From positions 1 through 26,204 of the IMG/VR virus record IMGVR_UViG_3300012920_009446: a stretch of DNA of 26,204 bases. One strand, 5' to 3'. Every line of letters begins with the position of its first letter. Within the stretch, counting starts at the first letter, position 1. The translations under genes were made by a program, and so were the position numbers. Positions 16,330 through 23,703 of this stretch are shown piece after piece. The notes beneath the pieces were generated by a model, which worked only from the letters and a program-made list of their open reading frames with translations, was not told the DNA's origin and did no database searches. The DNA comes from a virus.

Positions 16330-16627
16330 TTTTATTGCATTTAATTAAAGCTGATGATATGCACATCAGTAAAGTTAGGGATATGATTCCGACAGTAATC
16401 CATATTGGGGCGGATTGCTCATAGACAGGAGATTGGCTTTTAGCGGATTGATTGAAAGCTTTTACCTCTGCCCGAGATATATCTCCATCTTCATCTAAGT
16501 CTATATCTTCAAATTCTACATCTTGCCTTTCGACAATAATTGGGTTTGGAGAGCTTTTTTGATTCAGTAGGGGCGTAGAGACGCACCCAGAAAAAAACAA
16601 CACAAAGAGCATTAAAAGTTTTTTCAT
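16322..16627 (-). CDS. Lipoprotein with EF-hand-like Ca loop and C-terminal TM (101 aa)
   Basis: The N-terminus MKKLLMLFVLFFSGC is a clear lipoprotein signal with a lipobox ending at Cys15. Residues about 42-56 include DLDEDGDISRAE, a perfect 12-residue EF-hand loop (Asp at 1, 3, 5; Gly 6; Ile 8; Glu 12). A second hydrophobic segment (about 75-93, IWITVGIISLTLLMCISSA) follows near the C-terminus. Between a holin-like gene and a membrane GAF-like gene, this could be a spanin-related envelope protein responding to calcium. It overlaps both neighbours by 4-8 bases. Only the lipobox and Ca loop are directly visible; the spanin idea is inference. Confidence 0.65.
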   Translation of the reverse strand: MKKLLMLFVLFFSGCVSTPLLNQKSSPNPIIVERQDVEFEDIDLDEDGDISRAEVKAFNQSAKSQSPVYEQSAPIWITVGIISLTLLMCISSALIKCNKSE

Positions 16628-17058
16628 CTTGACCTACTAGGTATGGCATAAAAGCCTATTATCATAAAACATAAATCCATAAAAGAGGCAAGCATAAGGC
16701 CTCCCGTCATTTTTACCATGTCCCAATCTTTTGCTCCAAATATCCAGCTGAAAAAACCAGACCTAGCACCATCCCCTTTGGGGACGATTAAATCGTAACT
16801 AATGCTTGGGTTCATGGCATAATATATCATTAAAAAACACATTGTAAATGTAATTGTTAAAAATAGTATTCTTCTCGTAACCTTAACGAATGGATCTAAT
16901 GCTTGCTTAGATTGGTTTTCAATTAACGCTTTTAACATCTCTGTATCTCTGGCAGCAAGAATCATTTGATCTGCCCTTTTTTGCTCTAGCCAATAATTTA
17001 TAAGATTTGCTCCAAGCTTAATTCCTGCGCCTATAACTGTATTCAATATTGGTCCCAT
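16624..17058 (-). CDS. Holin-like protein with hydrophobic helices (144 aa)
   Basis: An N-terminal amphipathic segment (MGPILNTVIGAGIKLGANL) and two clear membrane helices (about 64-83, RILFLTITFTMCFLMIYYAM; about 116-138, MTGGLMLASFMDLCFMIIGF) are separated by a charged region. This resembles the 3-TM holins known from gene-transfer agents and marine phages, which allow endolysin or host enzymes to reach the cell wall. It heads the minus-strand operon. I chose ATG at 17056-17058; a GTG at 17073 adds five residues. No endolysin is present in this window. Confidence 0.6.
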   Translation of the reverse strand: MGPILNTVIGAGIKLGANLINYWLEQKRADQMILAARDTEMLKALIENQSKQALDPFVKVTRRILFLTITFTMCFLMIYYAMNPSISYDLIVPKGDGARSGFFSWIFGAKDWDMVKMTGGLMLASFMDLCFMIIGFYAIPSRSR

Positions 17059-17114
17059 GTTAGCTATATACACATTTTATTTTAATTTAGCTTTTTAATC
17101 ATATAATAATATTA

Positions 17115-17327
17115 ATGAACCGAAAAACTTTTCAAATACTGGAAATTTTATCTGACTCACTTCCATCTTATATTGCAACCAATTGGCTAGGAACTCCTTT
17201 GGAAAAATTTCAAGGAAGAACTCCATACGAATTAATAAAAACTGGACAGGTTGAAAGGGTGTATGCAGAAGCCTATCAGTACATAAAGTCATACAAGCAA
17301 AAAAGGAAAGGAAGGAGCAGCAAGTGA
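17115..17327 (+). CDS. MbcA/ParS/Xre-type toxin-binding-like small protein (70 aa)
   Basis: Residues about 20-50 (IATNWLGTPLEKFQGRTPYE then LIKTGQVERV) resemble the C-terminal toxin-binding domain of MbcA/ParS/Xre antitoxins (DUF2384), whose signature is W-L-x-T-P-x-x-x-[FL]-x-G-x-[TS]-P-x-E-L. A helical N-terminus and a basic tail (KSYKQKRKGRSSK) complete it. There is no partner RES-domain toxin nearby, so it may act alone as an anti-defence or regulatory protein. It is divergent from the virion operon; a TATAAT at 17102-17107 is a possible -10, with no good -35. The match is by eye. Confidence 0.55.
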   Translation: MNRKTFQILEILSDSLPSYIATNWLGTPLEKFQGRTPYELIKTGQVERVYAEAYQYIKSYKQKRKGRSSK

Positions 17328-17364
17328 AAACTTGCAACTCCTTGTAAATCTTTATATATTTTTA

Positions 17365-17571
17365 ATGAAAGAGGAAATAAAAAACAACAACAGAACAATT
17401 ATATTGTGTGGCAGAGGGAGATGTTGTCCGAAAATAAGTCATCATAATTCTTCAAAAGAAGAATATATTACAATATCTGACGACTATAATGGAACAGTTA
17501 AATTAACTGTAGAAGAAACAAAAGACCTGAAAAAAGCCATATCAAAGTTGCTCGACAACTCCGTCGTTTAG
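17365..17571 (+). CDS. Small Cys-containing hypothetical protein (68 aa)
   Basis: The product has 68 residues, starting MKEEIKNNNRTIILCGRGRCC. The CGRGRCCP segment (Cys15, Cys20, Cys21) could bind metal, and the rest reads as a small beta-strand unit with a C-terminal helix (VEETKDLKKAISKLL). I chose the ATG at 17365-17367 over an in-frame TTG at 17332. It is 37 bases downstream of the previous plus-strand gene and probably co-transcribed. Its 3' end overlaps the convergent GT29-like gene by 30 bases. I recognise no family. Confidence 0.6.
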   Translation: MKEEIKNNNRTIILCGRGRCCPKISHHNSSKEEYITISDDYNGTVKLTVEETKDLKKAISKLLDNSVV

Positions 17572-18231
17572 CCATCTTTTGTAAACTTCTGCATCGGACT
17601 GCAGGTTATGGCCAGTAATTTCCGTTTGAAGGCCTCGTTTGCCATCCCAGTAATGAGACCTATGTTCTAGAAAGAAATCAAAGCCAATAGTAGATACATT
17701 ATATCCCAAGACAAATTTAAAATAAGCAATTGTTGCGAGTCCCGTTGTCGGGTACGCAACAGTATTTACCGAAATTCTCTCACTTATATATTCTGGTACA
17801 AATGTTATATTATCTCTTGTATCATGTAAATCAGGAGAATTGTTATCTTTCCATATAGAAAACTCGTCTGTTTTATAACCCCATCTTTTTAATAGTTCTT
17901 TCTTTATGTATGGTACTGTTTCATACATACTTCCATCTGTGTTGTATTTGTCCTTAGTGAATTTTCTCCACATGGGAAATATTTGAACTGGCCACAAAAC
18001 TATAGTATATTTATTCTTTAGGCTTCTGCCTCTACTCCATTTTGGGATTTGTCTGCCTCCTCCTGTAACCCAATGAGTAATCTTTGAGCCAACATCTTTT
18101 TGGTATCCGTTTACAACCCAGTCGTTAATTCTACATACATTCTTAAAGTCATCTATCTTTCGCCCTTTACCTTGTCCTAAGACCGATGACGAATTTCCCA
18201 CAATACATATGTGCTCTTTAGTAACATCCAT
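17542..18231 (-). CDS. GT29 sialyltransferase-like protein (229 aa)
   Basis: Three GT29 sialylmotifs appear in order. Motif L is at residues about 9-57 (CIVGNSSSVLGQGKGRKIDD, then CRIN and KDVGSKITHW). Motif S is at about 160-185 (YPTTGLATIAYFKFVLGYN ending IGFDF). Motif III is SHYWDG (His193, Tyr194, Trp195), followed by His208 and Glu215 in the VS-like position. Eukaryotic GT29 enzymes use this set to bind CMP-sialic acid. There is no membrane anchor, so it would be cytosolic. It is the last gene of the glycan operon, 32 bases after the GT-B gene. The donor sugar may not be sialic acid; the motif match is strong. Confidence 0.75.
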   Translation of the reverse strand: MDVTKEHICIVGNSSSVLGQGKGRKIDDFKNVCRINDWVVNGYQKDVGSKITHWVTGGGRQIPKWSRGRSLKNKYTIVLWPVQIFPMWRKFTKDKYNTDGSMYETVPYIKKELLKRWGYKTDEFSIWKDNNSPDLHDTRDNITFVPEYISERISVNTVAYPTTGLATIAYFKFVLGYNVSTIGFDFFLEHRSHYWDGKRGLQTEITGHNLQSDAEVYKRWLNDGVVEQL

Positions 18232-18263
18232 CGTTTTGATAATACGATATACGGCCCAATTTT

Positions 18264-19226
18264 CTATAAAGACTTATATATATCTGAATTTATTATCGAT
18301 TGCTTAAAATGTTCATAGGAAAAATGTGACTTATCTTTATTTTTCAAATATATATGTGCGCTTTTAATTAAATCTATATCTTGAAGCATTTCTTCTGCAT
18401 GAGATTTGCTTTTAAAAAGCAAGGGGTAATCTTTACCGAGATACTCTTCTGCGGCGGGATGTTTGTTAACAAGAACAGGAGTTGAGGAAGTAATGCAATC
18501 TATGATGGTATTATTTGAAGTAAAATCGTACAAATCAAGATAAAAAATATTAGAAGCTAGCAATAACTCATATTTTTCATGATTGGTTTTTCTCATTTTC
18601 TTTACCCATTTATGCCTCCATTCATCGATAGTGACATCATCCCTATTGCAACACTGCTCTAGCTGCTTTTTATTCCATTTATCAAAAGGTTTAATCGCCT
18701 TATGCCATTCATATCTAGTATTCTCGTTATAATGAGTGTTTAAATTAAAAATGGAATATATTTTCCTTAACCAGTAACCGCTTTGAATTACTTTTTTTTC
18801 ATTATTAACGTTAAATCTGTCCCAGTTAAAGTTATAGGTTATCTTCCTAGCTGGATGAATCAATGATTCAACTTTTAAGTCTTTCAGCTTAAGCTCTTTT
18901 GCATACTTTTGCCATTTCTTTTTCTCTGCCGTTGACATTAAAAATAAACCTTTGCAATTTTTCATTGAGTCCAGAAAGCCTTTTCCGCCAAACTTATACC
19001 TTTTTTCTCCGTTAAACTTATAACTATCTATTGGCGTATGAATAATTCCTATCCATGGCGACTTTATTGTATTCGCAATTCTGGGCCAGTTAGGCCTATA
19101 GTTAAACCAGTCCTCTAAAAAAGAAAAAAACAAAACCCCTTCAGGAAGATCGATTGATTCGATCGCATTTTCTGCTTTCGTCCAAGCCCCATGAACGAAT
19201 TTATCTTTACTTCTTATCAAGCTCAT
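18264..19226 (-). CDS. GT-B fold glycosyltransferase (320 aa)
   Basis: This is a soluble protein with an N-terminal segment typical of retaining GT-B enzymes (IGIIHTPIDSYKF at about 58-70), a central linker with IHPAR, and a C-terminal donor-binding region (about 235-265: FTSNNTIIDCITSSTPVLVN, then HPAAEEYLG). The last resembles the E-x7-E-type donor loop region of GT1/GT4-like families, where a glycosyl nucleotide sits between Ser/Thr/Asn-rich strands and an Ala-Glu-Glu helix. It overlaps the preceding sulfotransferase gene by 20 bases. Sugar and acceptor are unknown. Confidence 0.65.
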   Translation of the reverse strand: MSLIRSKDKFVHGAWTKAENAIESIDLPEGVLFFSFLEDWFNYRPNWPRIANTIKSPWIGIIHTPIDSYKFNGEKRYKFGGKGFLDSMKNCKGLFLMSTAEKKKWQKYAKELKLKDLKVESLIHPARKITYNFNWDRFNVNNEKKVIQSGYWLRKIYSIFNLNTHYNENTRYEWHKAIKPFDKWNKKQLEQCCNRDDVTIDEWRHKWVKKMRKTNHEKYELLLASNIFYLDLYDFTSNNTIIDCITSSTPVLVNKHPAAEEYLGKDYPLLFKSKSHAEEMLQDIDLIKSAHIYLKNKDKSHFSYEHFKQSIINSDIYKSL

Positions 19227-20010
19227 GAATTATAACCTCATTGTAGTACTGTCTAAACTTCTTTGGATTTTTAAACTTTTCGAAGTAATATTTTGTTTTA
19301 TCTTGCTTTACGAAAAAACGATTCTCTAGGCAGACCTCGCCAAGCTCGAGATCAAAAGCCCTTGAAACCGCAGACTTAATCCAGTCCACCTGCGTTGACG
19401 TTGATTCTTTTGGAACCTTATCATAATCTATTATAAGAAAAGGAATTTTATTAATCTTAACAAAGTCTTTGATTTCGTTTTTAGGCTTAATAAATTTATC
19501 CTTAAACCACTCATATCTATTTTTATCAAATTTTATCTTTATGTCAGAAGTGTCTTGATTTGACCATAAGTTATTAGTTTGAGCTTTTTCATAAGATATG
19601 TAAGAGTCTAAAACAGTTCTTTCTGTAAAGATTACCCCGTCCATAGTTTTCACTATCTTTTTAATTTGACTTTGAGTAAGATGTCCTGGAAAAACCTTAA
19701 AATAAAAGTTCTCCAAATTCATGCATGACGCATATTCATTAATAAATTCAGCAGGACATTGTTCTGAAAATATGCCTTTTTTATCCCATTCGCTTTCTTT
19801 GTTTATTTTTGCCAGATCTCTACAAAACTGAAGGGGCTTTCTATCGATGCATTTATTTTTTTTAACTATTTCTTGTGCCAACTCTTTGATTATGAAAGCT
19901 TTGTCGTGAAATATTTCATATTTTACTGAAATTCTATCACAAATATTGATTGACTCGCAAATCATATTTGAACCAGTTCTTGGAGCGCTAATTTGCACAA
20001 ATTTTTTCAT
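19207..20010 (-). CDS. Stf0-like sulfotransferase (267 aa)
   Basis: The 5'-phosphosulfate loop is ISAPRTGSNMI (residues 7-17), and the 3'-phosphate site is at about 128-143 (FTERTVLDSYISYEKA; Arg131, Ser139). The R-x-x-x-x-x-x-x-S spacing and following NNLW fit Stf0/NodH-like sulfotransferases acting on carbohydrates. The enzyme would move sulfate from PAPS to a sugar hydroxyl; PAPS must come from the host, as no PAPS synthesis gene is seen. It is the first of four sulfotransferase genes from the left and differs clearly from the others in its loop, so it is not a recent duplicate. It overlaps the upstream gene by four bases. Confidence 0.78.
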   Translation of the reverse strand: MKKFVQISAPRTGSNMICESINICDRISVKYEIFHDKAFIIKELAQEIVKKNKCIDRKPLQFCRDLAKINKESEWDKKGIFSEQCPAEFINEYASCMNLENFYFKVFPGHLTQSQIKKIVKTMDGVIFTERTVLDSYISYEKAQTNNLWSNQDTSDIKIKFDKNRYEWFKDKFIKPKNEIKDFVKINKIPFLIIDYDKVPKESTSTQVDWIKSAVSRAFDLELGEVCLENRFFVKQDKTKYYFEKFKNPKKFRQYYNEVIIHELDKK

Positions 20011-20741
20011 CGACGGAGCAAATTACGTGCTTCGAATTTCTTTAAGTTTTCACTCACAAGATCTAGATCGTACTCATGATGCTCTCTTGCGAAATAATAT
20101 TTATAACCGACTCTGTATTCGGCTTTTGTTCTTATTCCTTCTTTACGGGAATTTATTATAGGAATACAACCGCACATTAATGACTCGTAAAACCTGAAGC
20201 TCCACGGGCTATCCCCTCCAGGACATAGACAAAATTTCGCTTGACACATTTTTTTATAATAATCTTCATCAAAGTAGACCTCGGCACCAGGTATTTCAGC
20301 TTCTCTTGGAACAAAAGCTTTCTTGAAATGTTTATTGGTTTTTGATGATCTCCAAGGTTTAATTGTATAGTCAAAGCCTTTGTCCTCGGGAATGTTCTCA
20401 AATCTATCAGAGCTTGTATACATTAGCTTTGTATAAGAATCCGAAAATTCTAAAAAAGAATTTTCATTAAAATGTTGTTTTACGAAATCAAGAATCCATT
20501 TTCTGTTTCTATAGACGCGTTGGCTCCGCGACCTTCTTCCTGAATCAAAAGAGCAAACTCCAGCATTCATATTTCCTATAAATATATAATCTATAGATTT
20601 GTCTACTTCTGATTTTATTTTTTGTATTTTCTCAAAATATGACCGCGGCCACACGGTTCTTCTCTTAAGCATAAATTTTAATTTATATGACTTACTGGAT
20701 TCGCTTATTGCTTGGATTGCAAGATCTCTTAACTGTTTCAT
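20007..20741 (-). CDS. Exostosin/GT47-like glycosyltransferase (244 aa)
   Basis: Residues 161-196 carry the exostosin-family core: YYKKMCQAKFCLCPGGDSPW then FYESLMCGCIPII, the same order of F-C-L-x-P-x-G and E-x-L-x-x-G-C-I-P seen in eukaryotic EXT proteins and plant GT47 enzymes. Upstream residues (about 50-130) are basic and may bind the acceptor. It overlaps the neighbouring sulfotransferase genes closely. An ATG at 20739-20741 is chosen; a TTG at 20765 would create a TTGA overlap with the upstream stop and add eight hydrophobic residues, so that start is also credible. The donor sugar is unknown. Confidence 0.72.
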   Translation of the reverse strand: MKQLRDLAIQAISESSKSYKLKFMLKRRTVWPRSYFEKIQKIKSEVDKSIDYIFIGNMNAGVCSFDSGRRSRSQRVYRNRKWILDFVKQHFNENSFLEFSDSYTKLMYTSSDRFENIPEDKGFDYTIKPWRSSKTNKHFKKAFVPREAEIPGAEVYFDEDYYKKMCQAKFCLCPGGDSPWSFRFYESLMCGCIPIINSRKEGIRTKAEYRVGYKYYFAREHHEYDLDLVSENLKKFEARNLLRR

Positions 20742-20761
20742 ATAATATATAATATACAATA

Positions 20762-21415
20762 TCAAGCAAAATCATAATTAAAATATTCCAAATCTTTTTT
20801 ATTTTTTGTTTCTACTATTTTTATAGATTTATCGTTGTAAATTTCTCTTAAATTTAACTCCATAAGAGGAGACCTATTCTTGTGGGGAGTTTTCGGGAAC
20901 TCCTTTAAGCCTATTTTTTTGTAAATTTTTAATAAATCAGAATTTATATCTTCGAAGCGGCCTATAAAATTCAATGGCTTACCATCGCTGTCAAAAAAAG
21001 TATCGTGCATTGTTAGCGCTCTTGCATACCACTTTGAGTTTATATATTGATTAAAGTTCATTTTTTGCAAACTTTTAAATCTTTCTTTGCTGGTCCATTT
21101 CCAATTTTTTGTAGGCTTTGTCCGCTTGAAATACCTAAAGGCTGAAAATGCAAGATAAAAAGGGTTTCGCGCAAAACCAAAGGTGAAGTAGTTTTCGCGA
21201 CTAATGATTGGCACCATTTCCTTTATCTCAGCAATGCCTGCATGTTTTTTTTGATAAAAAATAGAAGGCTTATAAACAGAAAGGTTTTCTCGAGAATAGT
21301 CTCCTGCAATAATATCTCCACCCTCACAAACACTTGACAGACAAGAGCCTATGCTTGAGCCTGCGGTTTTTGGATGATGAATAAAAACAAATTTTTTACT
21401 ATGAGATATTATCAT
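20762..21415 (-). CDS. Family 2 sulfotransferase (217 aa)
   Basis: The PAPS 5' loop is FVFIHHPKTAGSSI (9-22), and the 3'-phosphate site is FARNPFYLAFSAFRYF (about 81-96; Arg83, Ser91), matching the Sulfotransfer_2 pattern of animal carbohydrate sulfotransferases. A later FIGRFEDI segment is also standard. I chose the ATG at 21413-21415, which forms an ATGA overlap with the upstream gene and places the loop a normal distance from the N-terminus; a longer start at 21481 would bury 22 extra residues in the previous gene. It would sulfate a sugar made by neighbouring transferases. Confidence 0.8.
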   Translation of the reverse strand: MIISHSKKFVFIHHPKTAGSSIGSCLSSVCEGGDIIAGDYSRENLSVYKPSIFYQKKHAGIAEIKEMVPIISRENYFTFGFARNPFYLAFSAFRYFKRTKPTKNWKWTSKERFKSLQKMNFNQYINSKWYARALTMHDTFFDSDGKPLNFIGRFEDINSDLLKIYKKIGLKEFPKTPHKNRSPLMELNLREIYNDKSIKIVETKNKKDLEYFNYDFA

Positions 21416-22233
21416 TTCTGCCTTAATTTTTTTAAACTGCATCGAAAATGAAAAAACATAATCTCTGGAAACGCGGACCATTTAAAACTTTTAGCTTTTC
21501 TTTTTCCTCCGCATAAAATTTTAGGAGTATGCGCAGTCTTTAGCTCTATACATGTTGGGTATTTTATCTGAGCTAACCATTTCGCGTGAGAATCCAATGT
21601 TTCTCGGTGCCTTTTGAGCACAGGCTTTTGAGGGTCAATTAATTTTAAATAGTTGCCATCTAAGTCTCTAGGCCCTTCAGTGATTTGGCAAAACTTAAAT
21701 AGCCTAAATCCAGGATTTTTTTCTATAAACTCTTTTAAGTTTTTTGAGCTTCTTAGCACAATAAACTCATCAGGATCAATAAAAAGCGTCCAATCTGGAT
21801 TGAATTTTACGAGAAAATTCTCAAAGCCTTTTTTTTGAGATGTAGGGTATCCAAATTCATGATGCCTTCCTTTTACCCAAGGTACAACGGTAACTTCTGG
21901 ATATTTTTTCTCAATTTCCGAAAGCTTAAGTAAAATTTCTTCGTCCGTAAATTGGGGGTGGTGGTCGGCATACGGTTTTTTCTCCCAAACATATTTTTTA
22001 AAATTTGGATCTACTTCTCTAAGGAATTTTAATCTCTTTCGTTGGTCATTTTTCTTCTTGTATTTTCCCTTAAGGCCAGCTCTCCAGTGAGCATTTTTGT
22101 CGTGCTTTGGTCTTAATCCATTATTATACAAAACAATATTATCCACACCTAATTTTAAATGATAATCTATCCAGTACTCAAGATAAGGAACCTCTAACCT
22201 CGGAAGTATAATAGAATATATCGATACCTTCAT
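21412..22233 (-). CDS. GT92-like glycosyltransferase (273 aa)
   Basis: The N-terminal block (EVPYLEYWIDYHLKLGVDNI, then LYNNG) is characteristic of GT92 and Glyco_tranf_2_4 proteins, and WTLFIDPDEFIVL (about 148-160) contains the metal-binding DPDE motif expected of a GT-A enzyme. Basic residues are frequent around 60-75 and near the C-terminus. GT92 members include beta-galactosyltransferases of animals, plants and bacteria. It overlaps both neighbours by four bases. Linkage and sugar are not predicted. Confidence 0.75.
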   Translation of the reverse strand: MKVSIYSIILPRLEVPYLEYWIDYHLKLGVDNIVLYNNGLRPKHDKNAHWRAGLKGKYKKKNDQRKRLKFLREVDPNFKKYVWEKKPYADHHPQFTDEEILLKLSEIEKKYPEVTVVPWVKGRHHEFGYPTSQKKGFENFLVKFNPDWTLFIDPDEFIVLRSSKNLKEFIEKNPGFRLFKFCQITEGPRDLDGNYLKLIDPQKPVLKRHRETLDSHAKWLAQIKYPTCIELKTAHTPKILCGGKRKAKSFKWSAFPEIMFFHFRCSLKKLRQK

Positions 22234-22883
22234 CCTGGCCTACTGTATTTAAATATATCAATATCTTCTTCGTATTTTTTTTCTACAATTCGCATAAGCT
22301 CTTCGGTGTAATCGTTCATCCAGTGTGTTCTTGGTCCAAATTGCCTATTTACGTGTCTTAGTCTTTTTTTTGCATTTTTAAATCTATCATGCATTGACAG
22401 CATCTTTTCGTAATCTTCTTGAAGGTTTTCAAATCTACCAACAAAGTCTGCGCCTTGGCAGTAAAAAGCCTGAGTCCATCTTGTCTTACTATACCATAGC
22501 GCACTAGGATCATCGAGTCGGTGAACAAATTCTGAAAAATTTAAATCTGCATAATCTTTAGTCCAATATTCTCCAGATAATTTTGTAAACCTATACTGAG
22601 AGTGAACCCTTAGCCACGGATTTCTTACAAAAGAAAATTTAAAAAAATTTTTATACCGTTCTGGATTTACTGCGTCTTTTATATAAGGCAAAGGGATATG
22701 ATTTAGGTCAAACTGATGCTTATTTTGAATCCAATTAATGTTTATCCAACCTTGCTTTCCTCTTATTGTCGCCGCCCACTTCCTAAAGCGTTTGGTGTGA
22801 TCTCCATGAATTCCATACATTATTGAGCTTGATCCAGTCTTAGGAACGCGCGCAAAAATACATTTTTTTTTCCAGTTAATCAT
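22230..22883 (-). CDS. Family 2 sulfotransferase (217 aa)
   Basis: The 5' loop is CIFARVPKTGSSSI (8-21) and the 3'-phosphate site is FKFSFVRNPWLRVHS (81-95; Arg87, Ser95), followed by QYRF. A downstream DFVGRFENLQEDY segment is typical of family 2. The protein is basic and soluble with no membrane anchor, unlike the Golgi enzymes of animals. It overlaps the upstream sulfotransferase gene by eight bases and the GT92-like gene by four. The amino-acid sequence is quite different from the next sulfotransferase, so distinct acceptor positions are plausible. Confidence 0.8.
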   Translation of the reverse strand: MINWKKKCIFARVPKTGSSSIMYGIHGDHTKRFRKWAATIRGKQGWININWIQNKHQFDLNHIPLPYIKDAVNPERYKNFFKFSFVRNPWLRVHSQYRFTKLSGEYWTKDYADLNFSEFVHRLDDPSALWYSKTRWTQAFYCQGADFVGRFENLQEDYEKMLSMHDRFKNAKKRLRHVNRQFGPRTHWMNDYTEELMRIVEKKYEEDIDIFKYSRPG

Positions 22884-23703
22884 TGTTAAAATCTTGGCTT
22901 AAAAATTCTGAGAAAAGTATATAGTCATCTTCATACATATGATACACTTTTTCTTCTTGCCTAGATGTTAACTTAACGGAATTAGTTTCTTTTGTTCTGT
23001 TTCTTTTGTGGGGGATGGTATCGCATGGAATATTTATTTTATTCATAATGATTTCTGTTTGATTTTTAAAATCATGAAAATCTGCAATAAAATCAATCGG
23101 CGTCAAATCCTTACTCCATGAACAATAATCTTTTGGCTCTACATTGTTAACACAAAAAGCTCTTGCATTCAAACCTTTAACTTTATCATTGGCACATATG
23201 TCAAATTTTTGACCTTGAGACAAAATAAAATAATGCTGCGGCAAAAGATGGTAACCTATGTTTCCGCGATCCCCGAATGGGTACCTGATTTGCCTCCGCT
23301 TCCAGCATTTTTTTTCAACAAGCTTTTTTAGATTTTTTTCTTTTACCATTCTATGGTTTTCCAATATTGTATCGTTTTCTATCAATCTATAGAATCTTTC
23401 TGGACGACTACGAATAAAAACTTCAGTTTCGGCAATAAATTGGTCTATATTTTTTTTGCTTGCAAAATGCTTCCATGCCGATATAAATCTATCTATTGGG
23501 TCCCTAGTATATGCGAACTTAAAATAATCAGGGAATTCTTTACAAAGATCAAACAAACCTTTATTTCTTATATTTTTCGTGCGCTTGGCCCATTCACCTC
23601 CAGTGGGAGGCACGGCACTGTAAGGTCTTAGTATCGATTCAATCGAGGTGCCACCGCATTTAGGAATATGAATAAAAATAAATTTATGCGTGTGACTTAT
23701 CAT
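22876..23703 (-). CDS. Family 2 sulfotransferase (275 aa)
   Basis: The 5' loop is FIFIHIPKCGGTSI (8-21), and the 3' site is FKFAYTRDPIDRFISAWKHF (61-80; Arg67, Ser75), with RDP instead of RNP. It is the longest of the three family 2 proteins and has an insertion of about 60 residues with several Cys (GNIGYHLLPQHYFI near 148-161 is shared with heparan 2-O-type enzymes). It overlaps the GT2/GT7-like gene by 20 bases. The acceptor is unknown; the PAPS site is clear. Confidence 0.8.
   Translation of the reverse strand: MISHTHKFIFIHIPKCGGTSIESILRPYSAVPPTGGEWAKRTKNIRNKGLFDLCKEFPDYFKFAYTRDPIDRFISAWKHFASKKNIDQFIAETEVFIRSRPERFYRLIENDTILENHRMVKEKNLKKLVEKKCWKRRQIRYPFGDRGNIGYHLLPQHYFILSQGQKFDICANDKVKGLNARAFCVNNVEPKDYCSWSKDLTPIDFIADFHDFKNQTEIIMNKINIPCDTIPHKRNRTKETNSVKLTSRQEEKVYHMYEDDYILFSEFLSQDFNND

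Noticed and set aside
17059-17114. Divergent promoter between the holin-like and antitoxin-like genes
   Set aside because: A TATAAT is present (17102-17107) but there is no credible -35 on either strand, and the spacer is too AT-rich to judge.
17095-17337. Minus-strand open frame opposite the antitoxin-like gene
   Set aside because: The plus-strand product has a recognisable domain pattern; the antisense product does not.
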